NCBI RefSeq assembly: GCF_002848005.1
Contig: NZ_PKHX01000005.1
Location: 62,001-126,000, forward strand
Reading direction: 5' to 3'
Length of the DNA stretch: 64,000 nt
Origin: Varibaculum cambriense
GTDB lineage: Bacteria > Actinomycetota > Actinomycetes > Actinomycetales > Actinomycetaceae
Both the position numbers and the translations under genes were made by a program. The notes under the pieces were generated by a model that saw only the letters and a list, made by a program, of their open reading frames with translations, was not told the origin of the DNA and made no database searches. Shown piece after piece: positions 42,634 through 52,256 of this stretch (positions are counted from its first letter, which is position 1; each line of letters starts with the position of its first letter).

Positions 42634-44070
42634 CTAACTGTGGGATACAACCGGGGTTCCGATTGGTGCCCAATCGTAGAAATCGCGCGCTCCGCCCACG
42701 GGCATATTCACGCAACCATGCGAACCTCCGGGGCCGCCCCAGCCGAAGGATCCCCGCCAGGGTGCTCCGTGTAGCGCGTAACCTCCGGAAAAGAACATTG
42801 CGTAGGGGACGTTCGGAGATACATAGCGGCTGCCGTCAGCGTTGGATCCCCGCATGGTTTTAGAGCGATATTTTCGCTCGATAGCGAAGTTGCCCTTAAT
42901 GGTCGGGGTAGCAGGGGCACCCGGCACCATAGCGACCGGACCTTTGACGACGGTGGCGCCCTCATACCCGGTTACGGAGTAGTTAGACAGGTTGATATCA
43001 ATCCATTTTTCTCCCGGCGCAGCCATATAGGCTAGATTTTCCGCACCATCCGCAATGGTTTTGTCTTTGATACTCGCTTTTTCCACCTGGGTTTCGTAGC
43101 TGACGGCGCTATCTTTCCCAGCTGCAAAGTTCTTACTGATCTCTTGAGTAAGTTCTTTGCCGTTGCTGACCGTTACGCCATCTTTAGGTTCGGTCTCGGT
43201 TTTTAGAACTTTGCCGGCACTATTGACATAGCGTTTCCCGTCAACCTTCTTAACTTCAACTGCCTCTTTATTCTTATTCACCCAGTCTCCGACAGCCTGC
43301 TGATTTGCTTCAGGTTTAGCGGTTTTGCTGATGGTAGGGATCTTTACAAAACTAACCTTTGCTTTTTGGTCAGCGGTAAAGGTTTTTTCTCCCGCAGTGA
43401 TGGTGACTTTGTTTTCAGTTAGTTTAGCGGCTGCATTTGCCATTTGTTGTGCTATATCTTGGCTGGCCAGCGGTTTAACTGGGCTCACCTTTATCGAGGA
43501 ATTTTGATCCTGCTGAGTTTCCATAACTTTGTTGGCTGCCGCGATCAGAGTCTGAGTATCAGCCCCGAATCCATCTTTGCCGGGAACTACTTCAAATCCG
43601 GTTCCTTCGGCATTAGCTTTGACTACCGGCTCGGTAGCAGGCTTGGAGCCGGGAATATCTTTAGAAAGATCCTGCGATAGTTTGTTGGTTACTGCCGGAT
43701 CGATGTCGTGAACGATATCTACTTGGCGGGAACTAAATAGGCTGCTGACATAGCTGAAAGCGCTGTTGCGTTCCGTCGCGTTCTTCGCAGTAGCTTTCGC
43801 GTCTAACCGGTAGCCGATTTCTTGCGGGGTAAATGATTTCTCTGCGATTCCCTGGCCTGAGAAAGTTGCCTTGTAGTCGGTTTGGGCGGCTTCCAGTTGT
43901 TTCTGGATCTGGGAGCTGGTCATTCCCGATACTTTGACTTCCCCTACCGTGGTGCCCGGCAGTGCCTTTTTCCCTATCGCATAGTAGGTCACATAAATAG
44001 CGAATGCCGCTACCAGCGCCACCAGCGCGGTAACTATCACGGCAATGGTAATTTTTGCTTTCTTCGACAT
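42634..44070 (-). CDS. L,D-transpeptidase (YkuD domain) with PG-binding domains, paralogue 2
   Basis: A 478-residue paralogue of the downstream gene, with the same anchor, two PG-binding modules and a YkuD domain ending in GGSHGCVNMPVGGARDFYDW (catalytic Cys about 456). I start it at the ATG at 44070 (MSKKAKIT), which aligns with the start of paralogue 1. A longer frame to 44115 adds 15 residues without homology. The two copies differ most in the catalytic loop (GRGSFGWGGPGGSHGC here against NHGQWFFGVPGKRISHGC), so substrate or regulation may have diverged. The 52-nt gap suggests one transcript, with this gene first. Confidence 0.9.
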   Translation of the reverse strand: MSKKAKITIAVIVTALVALVAAFAIYVTYYAIGKKALPGTTVGEVKVSGMTSSQIQKQLEAAQTDYKATFSGQGIAEKSFTPQEIGYRLDAKATAKNATERNSAFSYVSSLFSSRQVDIVHDIDPAVTNKLSQDLSKDIPGSKPATEPVVKANAEGTGFEVVPGKDGFGADTQTLIAAANKVMETQQDQNSSIKVSPVKPLASQDIAQQMANAAAKLTENKVTITAGEKTFTADQKAKVSFVKIPTISKTAKPEANQQAVGDWVNKNKEAVEVKKVDGKRYVNSAGKVLKTETEPKDGVTVSNGKELTQEISKNFAAGKDSAVSYETQVEKASIKDKTIADGAENLAYMAAPGEKWIDINLSNYSVTGYEGATVVKGPVAMVPGAPATPTIKGNFAIERKYRSKTMRGSNADGSRYVSPNVPYAMFFSGGYALHGAPWRGSFGWGGPGGSHGCVNMPVGGARDFYDWAPIGTPVVSHS

Positions 44071-44431
44071 TGGTATCTGTGCTTCCAAAATGGCTCGATT
44101 AAACAACATCTTCATCCTAACGGCCTTTAATGACTTCCAACATGGCCAGGTTAGGTAAGTCTGCTCACAGTGCAGGTGGAGCCGGTTTTTATCCCTCTTG
44201 ACCAGCAGGAATAATCTGACAAGACTCCTGCTGTTATTAGATTGTTATCAGAATTGTTATTCGGATGGTGAACATGGGGGCCGGGTAGAAGAAATAAAAG
44301 GTCACCCCCACCACATTTTGCCTGAGAACTGGCGTTAGTAACGTGCAAAGTGGCATAATCAAATCCGGTTCCGGTTCACCTTATGTAACCTGCATTTGGA
44401 CCCGGCGCCCTGAGAACCTCAAGGAGAAACC
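44071..44431. other. Divergent intergenic region, L,D-transpeptidases / rpmE
   Basis: No gene is supported in these 361 bp. A hairpin with arms CAGCAGGA (44203-44210) and TCCTGCTG (44226-44233) is flanked by A+T-rich sequence on the right. GGCATAAT at about 44351-44358 could be part of the rpmE promoter. The end carries the rpmE ribosome site CAAGGAGAAACC. Confidence 0.5.
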
Positions 44432-44650
44432 ATGAAGCAGGGAATTCATCCCGAATACGTCCCCACCACGGTTACTTGCACCTGTGGGAACACTTTTGAA
44501 ACCCGTTCTACCATTACCTCCGGCACTATGCGGGTAGATGTGTGCTCCGCCTGCCACCCCTTCTACACCGGTAAGCAGAAGATTATGGATACCGGAGGGC
44601 GGGTTGCTCGCTTCGAAGCCCGTTACGGCAAGCGCAAGCGCGAAAAGTAA
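44432..44650 (+). CDS. rpmE: 50S ribosomal protein L31, zinc-binding type
   Basis: A 72-residue L31 of the C+ type. Four zinc-ligand cysteines are present: Cys16 and Cys18 in VTCTCGNTF, Cys38 and Cys41 in [14 protein letters not shown]. The N-terminus [16 protein letters not shown] is canonical. It leads the actinobacterial rpmE-prfA-prmC order and has its own strong terminator. Confidence 0.97.
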   Translation: MKQGIHPEYVPTTVTCTCGNTFETRSTITSGTMRVDVCSACHPFYTGKQKIMDTGGRVARFEARYGKRKREK

Positions 44651-44660
44651 GCTTTGTATT

Positions 44661-44700
44661 AAGTGTGGCCGGCCAACGGGTCGGCCACACTTTTTATTTT
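44661..44700 (+). terminator. Rho-independent terminator of rpmE
   Basis: Stem AAGTGTGGCCG (44661-44671) with CGGCCACACTT (44682-44692), then TTTATTTTT. Confidence 0.9.
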
Positions 44701-44822
44701 TATCTAGATTTACTCGCACCCGGAAAGACATAAACCGGTACCAATCGCGGGTTTTGGTTTTCTAGCCCTGGGCGGACAACGTAGAGTAGAAGTCAGTTCG
44801 CGAAGATTAATAAGGAGCAACT

Positions 44823-45926
44823 GTGGGATCGCCGATTGACGAGGAAGCCGTAAAGGCTCTAATCGCAGAAAAAACTGAACTGGAAATGAAGATGGGCGAT
44901 CCGCAAGTGCAAAAGGATCAGCAAAAGGCACGTAAGATCGGTCGCCGGCACACCCAACTAGCACAGATAGCGAAAGCCTATGAGGCCTGGAAGAGTGCCG
45001 AGGGAGATTTGCAGGCCGGAAAAGAGCTAGCTAAAGAAGACCCGGACTTTGCCGCCGAGATTCCCCAGATGGAGCAGGCAGAAAGTCAGGCGCTAGATAA
45101 GTTGCGTAAAGTGTTGGCTCCCCGTGATCCCGATGATGCTCGTGACGTCATTATGGAGATTAAAGCAGGTGCGGGTGGGGACGAGTCCGCCCTCTTCGCT
45201 GGGGATTTGCTGCGCATGTATGAACGTTACGCCGAAGCCAAAGGCTGGAGCCTGCAGGTTCTGGACTCTACCGTCAATGACCTCGGGGGAATAAAAGATG
45301 CTCAGATCGCGATTAAAGCCAAAGGAAACGTGGCCCCTGAGGACGGGGTTTGGGCGCACCTCAAATATGAGGGGGGAGTGCACCGGGTGCAGCGAGTACC
45401 GGTAACCGAGTCGCAGGGGCGTATTCACACTTCTGCTGCCGGGGTGCTCGTGATGCCGGAGGTAGAAGACGCAGGGGAGATAGAGATCGACCCCAACGAG
45501 GTGCGGGTAGATGTATTCCGCTCCTCCGGACCGGGTGGACAGTCGGTTAATACCACCGATTCCGCGGTGCGGCTCACCCATATTCCCACCGGAATCGTGG
45601 TGAGTATGCAAAACGAGAAGTCACAGATCCAAAACCGCGAAGCCGCGTTCCGGGTATTACGAGCACGCTTAAAAGCAGAACAAGATGCCAAACGGGAAGC
45701 AGAGGCGGCAGAGCAGCGTCATTCCCAGGTACGTACGGTGGATCGCTCCGAACGTATCCGTACCTATAACTTCCCGGAGAATCGGATTGCTGATCACCGC
45801 ACCGGTTACAAGGCTTACAACCTCGACCAAGTTCTTGATGGGCAATTGGAACCGGTGATCGACTCGGCCATCAAACTTGACGAGGAACATCGGCTAGAGC
45901 AGCTTTCCGGAAAGTCGGATAAATAG
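44823..45926 (+). CDS. prfA: Peptide chain release factor 1
   Basis: RF1, 367 residues, reads UAA and UAG and triggers peptide release. The decoding tripeptide is PVT in [17 protein letters not shown], the RF1 form (RF2 has SPF). The catalytic GGQ is in [20 protein letters not shown]. The start is GTG with the ribosome site AAGGAGCAAC. prmC, whose product methylates the GGQ glutamine, begins 19 nt after the stop. Confidence 0.96.
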   Translation: MGSPIDEEAVKALIAEKTELEMKMGDPQVQKDQQKARKIGRRHTQLAQIAKAYEAWKSAEGDLQAGKELAKEDPDFAAEIPQMEQAESQALDKLRKVLAPRDPDDARDVIMEIKAGAGGDESALFAGDLLRMYERYAEAKGWSLQVLDSTVNDLGGIKDAQIAIKAKGNVAPEDGVWAHLKYEGGVHRVQRVPVTESQGRIHTSAAGVLVMPEVEDAGEIEIDPNEVRVDVFRSSGPGGQSVNTTDSAVRLTHIPTGIVVSMQNEKSQIQNREAAFRVLRARLKAEQDAKREAEAAEQRHSQVRTVDRSERIRTYNFPENRIADHRTGYKAYNLDQVLDGQLEPVIDSAIKLDEEHRLEQLSGKSDK

Positions 45927-45945
45927 GCGCTGCGCGGATTAGCTG

Positions 45946-46800
45946 ATGAGCGCAGCCGGTTTCTCCCGCCAACAGGCATTTAGCTGGGCGCGCCAGCACT
46001 ATGCGGCAGCTGACATGGAGCCGGCGCGAGAAATTATGGCTCTATATTGTGCCGCCTGTGGAGCCAACGAATTTTTGTTTGCCCCCCAGGTTTTGACTCC
46101 CGCTCAAACGCAGGTTTTCCGGGAACTTGTAGAACGGCGCTGTGCCCATGAGCCATTGCAGCACCTATTAAAAGAGATGTTTTTTGGTTCCTTCCGCTTG
46201 TTTTCTAGTCCGGATGCCTTCATTGTGCGTCCGGAAACCGAGTATCTAGTAGAACTAGCCCTGCGCCCGCAGGGGGCGCGGAAAGCCAGGTTAGCAGCGG
46301 ATTTATGTGGCGGATCGGGTGCCATTGCTCTTACTCTTGCCCGCGAATTGCCTTCGGCTGAGGTTTTTATGGTGGAGATCAGCGAAAAAGCCTTGGGGGT
46401 CGCGCGGAAAAATCTGGAACGTTATCCAGATCTAGCGCAGCGCATTACCGTGAGTTGCGCAGATGTTGCCGAACCTGACCTTTGGGAAGAGCAGGTGGGC
46501 AGTTTCGATCTGATAGTGAGTAACCCGCCCTATGTGCCGCCCGGTACAATTACGCAACCAGAAGCACTAAAGGATCCCCCGCTCGCACTTTGGGGCGGGG
46601 GAGAAGACGGTCTCCATATCCCGAAGCAAACCGTGAAACAAGCATTTCGGTTGCTGAGTAAAGACGGAATTTTGGCGATGGAACATGACCCTACGCAAGG
46701 GGAAAAGCTCCGTGAATATGCTGGTGAAATCGGATTTTATCAGATGAGGACGCAAGAAGATCTCAATGGACGTCCTCGTTATTTATTGGCACGGAAGTAA
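45946..46800 (+). CDS. prmC: Release factor glutamine methyltransferase
   Basis: PrmC, 284 residues, transfers methyl from S-adenosylmethionine to the GGQ glutamine of release factors. The SAM-binding loop reads AADLCGGSGAIALTLARELP (about 122-141). The substrate motif NPPYVPP is in FDLIVSNPPYVPPGTI (about 186-201). It directly follows prfA, its substrate gene. The N-terminal helical domain is present, so the length is complete. Confidence 0.93.
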   Translation: MSAAGFSRQQAFSWARQHYAAADMEPAREIMALYCAACGANEFLFAPQVLTPAQTQVFRELVERRCAHEPLQHLLKEMFFGSFRLFSSPDAFIVRPETEYLVELALRPQGARKARLAADLCGGSGAIALTLARELPSAEVFMVEISEKALGVARKNLERYPDLAQRITVSCADVAEPDLWEEQVGSFDLIVSNPPYVPPGTITQPEALKDPPLALWGGGEDGLHIPKQTVKQAFRLLSKDGILAMEHDPTQGEKLREYAGEIGFYQMRTQEDLNGRPRYLLARK

Positions 46801-46876
46801 AAATCGGGTCAACCTGACTCTTAAACGATGCTAACGTTAAGGTAAAATGGCTGGAAGATAGCAGGAAGGGGCGGAA

Positions 46877-47281
46877 ATGGCGGCTTGGTTTCGCGCGGTC
46901 GTGGCAGTAACCGCCGTAGCGTTACTGCCCATATTTTTCACCGCTACCGCCTTCGCTGAGGATCCGTCCCCCCAACCAACTCTGCACTATGTGGAAGCCC
47001 CTCTTGATCGTCCCCCTAACGCTGCCTCTAAAGAAGTAACTCCTGCAGCCGGGGCGCAGCCAACCACACCGGCGCCCTCCCCGAACTCTAGTGAGCCTAC
47101 CGCTACCCCTTCCGAGCAGACGGATACTCCTTCCCCGCAAATAAGTGACCCGGCCTCCCCCGGGCAGTTAGCCCAAACCGGAGGTCAGCGCGATATTTGG
47201 TTGACTGGATTTTCACTGCTCTGCATTGGGGTGGGAAGTGCAGTGGTGACCTATGGGCGTAAACAGAGCCGAAAACGCTAG
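46877..47281 (+). CDS. Small secreted cell-wall-anchored protein with LAQTG sorting signal
   Basis: A 134-residue surface protein. Residues 1-27 form a signal peptide (VVAVTAVALLPIFFTATAFA, cleavage probably after AFA). A Pro/Ser/Thr-rich stalk of about 65 residues follows. The end is a sorting signal: LAQTGG (about 99-104), a hydrophobic span (IWLTGFSLLCIGVGSAVVTY) and the basic tail GRKQSRKR. LAxTG is the form recognised by class E sortases of Actinobacteria. No folded domain is visible, so it could be a spacer or pilus-like wall protein. It is inserted between prmC and tsaC. Confidence 0.8.
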   Translation: MAAWFRAVVAVTAVALLPIFFTATAFAEDPSPQPTLHYVEAPLDRPPNAASKEVTPAAGAQPTTPAPSPNSSEPTATPSEQTDTPSPQISDPASPGQLAQTGGQRDIWLTGFSLLCIGVGSAVVTYGRKQSRKR

Positions 47282-47290
47282 TATGCAAGT

Positions 47291-47914
47291 ATGCGAACTC
47301 CGCTAAGTAAACAAGATATCGTCACTCTAAAAAGCTTGATCGCGGCCGGAAAACTACTGGTAGTTCCGACCGATACCGTCTATGGGATCGCGGCAGATCC
47401 TTTCTCAGCTTCTGCAGTAGATCGGCTGCTAACCGCCAAAGGTAGAGGTCGGGATTTCCCCTCCCCGGTGCTAGTAAGCAGTATTTCGCAAGCAGCTGCA
47501 TTGGTACCCGAGATTCCTCCTCTAGCTAGAGCGTTTATGGAGAAGTTTTGGCCGGGTGCTCTGACTGTGGTGCTTCCGGCGCGAAAAGATTTACCGCTTG
47601 ACCTGGGGGTAACGGGAGGAACCGTGGCGGTACGACAGCCTGATCAAAGGGATCTTTTGCAATTACTGCAGGAAAACGGACCACTGGCAGTAACCTCAGC
47701 TAATCTACATGGGTTACCGCCTGCGCAAACGGTGCCGCAAGCGCAAGAATATTTCGGAAAGAAGGTTGCCGAATACCTCGACGCGGGACGTAGCCGGATT
47801 GGGGAACCCTCCACCATAGTTAAGGTAGAGGAAGCAGAATACTCGGTGCTACGTAGCGGGGCAATCCCGCCCCGGCAGCTACAGCTGGTGGCCGGGAAAG
47901 CGGCGAAACAATAG
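47291..47914 (+). CDS. tsaC: L-threonylcarbamoyladenylate synthase (Sua5/YrdC/TsaC)
   Basis: A 207-residue YrdC-domain protein that makes threonylcarbamoyl-AMP for the t6A modification of ANN-decoding tRNAs. Signature parts are LLVVPTDTVYGIAADPFSAS (about 19-38), the KGRGRDFPSPVLV loop (about 47-59), FWPGALTVVLPA and LAVTSANLHGLPP. The length corresponds to the YrdC domain alone, without the C-terminal Sua5 domain. It lies 9 nt after the LAQTG gene and 9 nt before the glycosyltransferase gene. Confidence 0.92.
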   Translation: MRTPLSKQDIVTLKSLIAAGKLLVVPTDTVYGIAADPFSASAVDRLLTAKGRGRDFPSPVLVSSISQAAALVPEIPPLARAFMEKFWPGALTVVLPARKDLPLDLGVTGGTVAVRQPDQRDLLQLLQENGPLAVTSANLHGLPPAQTVPQAQEYFGKKVAEYLDAGRSRIGEPSTIVKVEEAEYSVLRSGAIPPRQLQLVAGKAAKQ

Positions 47915-47923
47915 GGAGAGACC

Positions 47924-49069
47924 GTGAAAGCCTATCTGTTACTTGGGGTAATCGCCTGCGCGATTACTTTCTTGGTGACCCCGATAGTGCGCCGGATATC
48001 CCTGGCACTTCACGTTTTGACCCCCGTAAGAGAGCGTGATGTTCACCAGGTTCCCACTCCGCGACTAGGCGGAGTAGCCATGCTTTGCGGACTAATCGGG
48101 GCATTTTTGATTTCCCGGGAAATGCCTTATTTTTCCCAGTTTTATGCCGATCCCCAAGTATGGGCACTAATCTTTGGTTCGATCGCGATCACGTTACTAG
48201 GGGTAGTAGATGATATCTACGACTTGAACTGGTGGACAAAGCTCTCTGGCCAGGTCTTAATCGCAGCTGCGGTTGCTTGGCAGGGCATTCAAGTGGTTTC
48301 ATTCCCCATCTTTGGCATGACCATACCTTCGACTAAGATGTCGATTCTGATAACCGTGCTGATCATAGTGTTTTCTACTAATGCAGTTAACTTTGTGGAT
48401 GGGCTCGATGGCTTAGCCGCCGGGATCACTTTGATCGGAGCCGGAGCGTTCTTTATCTATTCGTATCTATTGATTCGCCTCACCAATGCCCAAAGTTACG
48501 CCTCTTTTGCTGCCATGATCGGAATCGTAATCGTGGGGGTTTGCCTCGGTTTCTTGGCTTCTAACTTTCATCCCGCCACTATTTTCATGGGTGACTCGGG
48601 ATCGATGTTGCTGGGACTCACCATTTCCTGCATGTTTATCGTGGTCACTGGGCAAATAGACCCAGTTTCCCTGGGTACCTCGCAATTCCTCCCGGCAGCG
48701 ATTCCGCTGCTTTTACCGCTGGCGGTGATGGCTCTGCCCTTTGTTGACATGATCATGGCGGTGATTCGTCGCTTGGCCAATGGCCAAAGTCCCTTCAAAC
48801 CAGATCGTCTGCATCTGCATCATCGCTTACTGAAAATGGGGCATTCACATCGCCGGGCGGTGTTGGTGATGTACCTATGGGCGTTTTACTTCTCGGTACT
48901 GGCAGTTTGTCTGCTAAAGCTCGACTGGGTTGCGGAGTTAATGTTGGCGCTGCTAGGGGGGATAACCTGCCTGATTGTTACCATTTCCTACTTGCCGGGA
49001 TTGCGTAGCTATTATGCGAGGGGCTTCAATTCTTATCCCCGGCACGCGCGTGAAAAGGAGGATCAATGA
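47924..49069 (+). CDS. Undecaprenyl-phosphate GlcNAc-1-phosphate transferase family (WecA/TagO/MraY-like)
   Basis: A 381-residue GT4-family membrane enzyme with about ten helices. Conserved cytoplasmic motifs are RERDVHQVPTPRLGGVAML (about 37-55), LGVVDDIYDLNWWTKLSGQ (the DD pair, about 91-109), NAVNFVDGLDGLAAGITLIG (about 152-171), IFMGDSGSMLLG and the HLHHRLLKMGHSHRR histidine block. It links a sugar 1-phosphate to undecaprenyl phosphate, the first step of a wall polymer. GTG start; its stop overlaps the next gene as ATGA. Confidence 0.9.
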   Translation: MKAYLLLGVIACAITFLVTPIVRRISLALHVLTPVRERDVHQVPTPRLGGVAMLCGLIGAFLISREMPYFSQFYADPQVWALIFGSIAITLLGVVDDIYDLNWWTKLSGQVLIAAAVAWQGIQVVSFPIFGMTIPSTKMSILITVLIIVFSTNAVNFVDGLDGLAAGITLIGAGAFFIYSYLLIRLTNAQSYASFAAMIGIVIVGVCLGFLASNFHPATIFMGDSGSMLLGLTISCMFIVVTGQIDPVSLGTSQFLPAAIPLLLPLAVMALPFVDMIMAVIRRLANGQSPFKPDRLHLHHRLLKMGHSHRRAVLVMYLWAFYFSVLAVCLLKLDWVAELMLALLGGITCLIVTISYLPGLRSYYARGFNSYPRHAREKEDQ

Positions 49070-49584
49070 CCGAGGACGCCGAGAGGTTCTCCGCAGAAAC
49101 GCCAGGAAGTGATGATAGCGCCGCGCGCAGTGGCGCTAGCAGGCGGGAATCGCAGGGGTCGGAAGTCTGTGCAGTTTCCGATCGCTACGGGGCACGTATG
49201 GCTATTCGAAAAGGAAACCGCGTTGTCGTGGTGATATTGGCGATTATGACCCTGGTTGCCGTACCGGTGGCAGGAATATTTCGTTCTTGGCCAGGAGCAT
49301 TAGGGGCACTAGCTGCCATGGTAATCATGTGGGTGGTGGCGGCAGTGGGGATCGGGGCTAACCGGCTGGTATTGCGTGATCCTCTACGCACCGGCGGCTA
49401 TGTTTTTGGAGCCTATTTAGTGAAACTGGTCATAGTTATTGTGGCGGTAGCGCTACTGCGTCCTTTGCCGCAGGTGGATAGCAAAGTTATTTTTCTGGTG
49501 TTAGTAATCGCGATTTTACTAACCACCCTCGGAGAGGCGCGAGTGGTAGCAAAAACCAATAAAATTACTATCGGAAAAGTCTAG
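49066..49584 (+). CDS. AtpI-like membrane protein before the ATP synthase operon
   Basis: A 172-residue protein. The first 45 residues are polar and Ser/Glu-rich. Four membrane helices follow from about residue 52 (VVVVILAIMTLVAVPVAGIF onward). Position directly before atpB and topology match the ATP synthase protein I place in Actinobacteria. AtpI proteins help assemble the c-ring, but this one is called mainly by context. It overlaps the GT4 gene by 4 nt. Confidence 0.65.
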   Translation: MTEDAERFSAETPGSDDSAARSGASRRESQGSEVCAVSDRYGARMAIRKGNRVVVVILAIMTLVAVPVAGIFRSWPGALGALAAMVIMWVVAAVGIGANRLVLRDPLRTGGYVFGAYLVKLVIVIVAVALLRPLPQVDSKVIFLVLVIAILLTTLGEARVVAKTNKITIGKV

Positions 49585-49752
49585 ACCAGGTATATATATA
49601 GTAAAGTCCCGTCTAGTTACCGGGGACGCAGGTCCTATGCTAAGTTATTTTAGAGATATTTGGGAGTCCGTTCCAGAGACCGAAATTAAGCGTTAAGATG
49701 GAGTCCAGATCACAGTTTTCGGCCAGATTGGCAGAAATGAAGGGAACAGATA

Positions 49753-50559
49753 GTGTCACTGATGCTTAGTGGGCTAACCACCCTGATACCGCAAGGCGGT
49801 TTCGAGGCACCTACCATTGACGAATTTTTTCCAGACGTAATAGCTTTCGCCGGTACTCCCTTCGAGATGAACCGCATTACCTTAGTGCGGATAGTGCTGC
49901 TAGTGGCTTTCCTAATTTGCGCAATCCTATACACGCGCCGAGCGAAAATGGTTCCCGGGGCGGCACAATCTACTATGGAATACCTGCTGGATTTTTGCCG
50001 CACCAACATTTCTGAACAAGTGATGGGTAAAGAATACGCCAAGAAATACAACGGTTTTGTGACCGCAATTTTCTTTACCGTCCTCTTTATGAATATTGGG
50101 GGAGTGATCCCCGGGCTAAATATTGCGGGTAGCGCCGTGGCCGGTATCCCGCTCCTACTGGCAATATTTGTCTGGTTTCTGTTCATCATTGCGGGGATCC
50201 GGGCACAGGGATTTGGGGGCTACTTTAAATCCTCGTTATTTATCCCGAACGTTCCTAAAGTGCTCTATATTTTGCTGACTCCCATCGAGTTTTTCTCGAC
50301 CTTCATCGTTCGTCCCTTCACTTTGTTTGTCCGGCTTTTAGCTAATATGATCGCCGGACACATGCTGTTAGCGCTGACCATTTTGGCCTCCAACTATTTC
50401 CTACTTACGGCCGCCGGAGGTTTGAAGGTGATATCGCTAGTCACCTTCCTGGCGGCAATCGCGGTAACCGCTTTCGAGATTTTTGTTGCGTTCCTACAGG
50501 CCTATGTGTTTGCCGTGCTGACCGCGGTCTACGTCGAGCAGTCGGTACACGCCCATTAA
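49753..50559 (+). CDS. atpB: F1Fo ATP synthase subunit a
   Basis: Subunit a, 268 residues, forms the two proton half-channels against the c-ring. The essential arginine lies in FVRLLANMIAGHMLLALTIL (Arg about 195), and the last helix AFEIFVAFLQAYVFAVLTAV carries the conserved Glu and Gln. The first codon is GTG at 49753; an ATG follows three codons later. It heads the complete operon atpB-E-F-H-A-G-D-C. Confidence 0.94.
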   Translation: MSLMLSGLTTLIPQGGFEAPTIDEFFPDVIAFAGTPFEMNRITLVRIVLLVAFLICAILYTRRAKMVPGAAQSTMEYLLDFCRTNISEQVMGKEYAKKYNGFVTAIFFTVLFMNIGGVIPGLNIAGSAVAGIPLLLAIFVWFLFIIAGIRAQGFGGYFKSSLFIPNVPKVLYILLTPIEFFSTFIVRPFTLFVRLLANMIAGHMLLALTILASNYFLLTAAGGLKVISLVTFLAAIAVTAFEIFVAFLQAYVFAVLTAVYVEQSVHAH

Positions 50560-50820
<261 letters not shown>

Positions 50821-50843
50821 TCTAATCGCAAAAGGGAAACTTG

Positions 50844-51398
50844 ATGTTAAACATGATTCAGCAGGCCGAGGCAGGTGAACACAATATTCTGCTACCTGCG
50901 ATTCCCGAGTTGGTTTGGTCTGCGATTATTATCGCGATCTTCTTCTTCGTGATTTTGAAGTACGTTTATCCCAAGTACAAAGAAATTACCGATCAGCGTG
51001 CCACCACTATTAAGGAAGGTTTGGAAAAGGCGGAGCAGGCGAAACAGGAAATCGCTGATGCTAACGCCCAATCTGAACTGGCGTTGCGACAGGCTCACGA
51101 GGAAGCAGCCCAAATCCGTTCTGACGCGCAAGAGAGCGCAAAGCGGATTGTGACGGAAGCGAAAGCCCAAGCTACCCAGGAAGCTGAACGCATTAGCGCT
51201 CAGGCGCAGCGGCAGGTAGAAGCGAACCGACAGGCGGCAGAGATTTCTCTAAAGACTGAAGTCGGGATGCTGGCTGCAGAACTAGCAGAGAATATTGTGG
51301 GCGAACAGTTGGCGGATCGGGATCTGTCTGCACGGGTAATTGACCGTTTTCTGGATCAACTGGAAACCTCCTGCGAAAAGGAAAGTGTTAGGAAATAA
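50844..51398 (+). CDS. atpF: F1Fo ATP synthase subunit b
   Basis: A 184-residue stator protein: one N-terminal membrane helix (LVWSAIIIAIFFFVILKYVY, about 23-42), then a long charged coiled coil rich in Gln, Glu and Ala to about residue 150. The ATG at 50844 is preferred over the TTG at 50841. Its stop overlaps the atpH ATG as TAATG. Confidence 0.93.
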   Translation: MLNMIQQAEAGEHNILLPAIPELVWSAIIIAIFFFVILKYVYPKYKEITDQRATTIKEGLEKAEQAKQEIADANAQSELALRQAHEEAAQIRSDAQESAKRIVTEAKAQATQEAERISAQAQRQVEANRQAAEISLKTEVGMLAAELAENIVGEQLADRDLSARVIDRFLDQLETSCEKESVRK

Positions 51399-52228
51399 TG
51401 CGAGCATCCAGTAGGCAAGCCCTAGAGCAGGGCAAAGCGGTTTTAGCCCAGCAAACGGGCGTAGCTGCTCACAGTTTTTACGACTGGGCAGATGACCTCT
51501 TTGTACTCTCTGACCTGGTGCAAGGCTCAACTAGGATTGCATTGGCGCTCACCGATCCGGCTCGTAACCACCAAGATCGGGCAGGATTGCTCGCCGCTTT
51601 GGCGGATAACCTGTCAGAAGTAGCGGTGACTACAGTACAGACTGCTCTTAGCGCGGCTCCCAGCTCCCAAGAACTGCCCACCGTGATTGAAAGTCTCGGT
51701 GAATACGCAGTGCAATGCGGTGCTCAAATCGAGGGTAAAGCCATCGAGATTGCGGACGAAATATTTGCTTTGGAACGATTCGTGCGCGCTAATCAGCAGG
51801 TACGTTCCGCGCTTTCGGATCGTAATCGAGACTCCAAATATCGAGTGCGCTTGCTAAAAGAACTGTTCGGCTCCAGTCTGTCACGGCCGGCAACAACTTT
51901 GGCAGTCCGCGCCGTTAGTGCAGTTAGTCGGGATGGCAAACTTGAGAATTCGGTTTCCCTAACCGGAAACTTGCGTCATATGCGTCGTGACCTGGCAGCT
52001 GCCGGAGATGCTCTGGTGGCAACGGTGCAGGTGGCGACGCCGCTTGCCGATGCTCAAGCAGAACGACTCCGGGACATCTTGTCGCGGCGCTATCAAAAAA
52101 ACATTCACCTACAGGTGAGCGTAGAACCTTCGGTGCTAGGGGGCATGAAAGTTCGGGTGGGTTCCCAAATTTTCGATGGCTCTTTGGCTACCATCATTCA
52201 AGAAACAAAGCAGAAACTGGCCGGGTAG
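51398..52228 (+). CDS. atpH: F1Fo ATP synthase subunit delta
   Basis: A 276-residue OSCP/delta subunit that ties the b stalk to the top of F1. The C-terminal block ([20 protein letters not shown], then [20 protein letters not shown]) is the recognisable delta signature. It is about 100 residues longer than E. coli delta, as usual in Actinobacteria, the extension being N-terminal and helical. Confidence 0.92.
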   Translation: MRASSRQALEQGKAVLAQQTGVAAHSFYDWADDLFVLSDLVQGSTRIALALTDPARNHQDRAGLLAALADNLSEVAVTTVQTALSAAPSSQELPTVIESLGEYAVQCGAQIEGKAIEIADEIFALERFVRANQQVRSALSDRNRDSKYRVRLLKELFGSSLSRPATTLAVRAVSAVSRDGKLENSVSLTGNLRHMRRDLAAAGDALVATVQVATPLADAQAERLRDILSRRYQKNIHLQVSVEPSVLGGMKVRVGSQIFDGSLATIIQETKQKLAG

Positions 52229-52256
52229 TACCGGAACGTTAGGAAAAGGCAATTTC

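Noticed and set aside
52176..52256. Longer atpA start at 52176
   Set aside because: The extra 27 codons overlap atpH, lack homology, and the ATG at 52257 begins like other alpha subunits.
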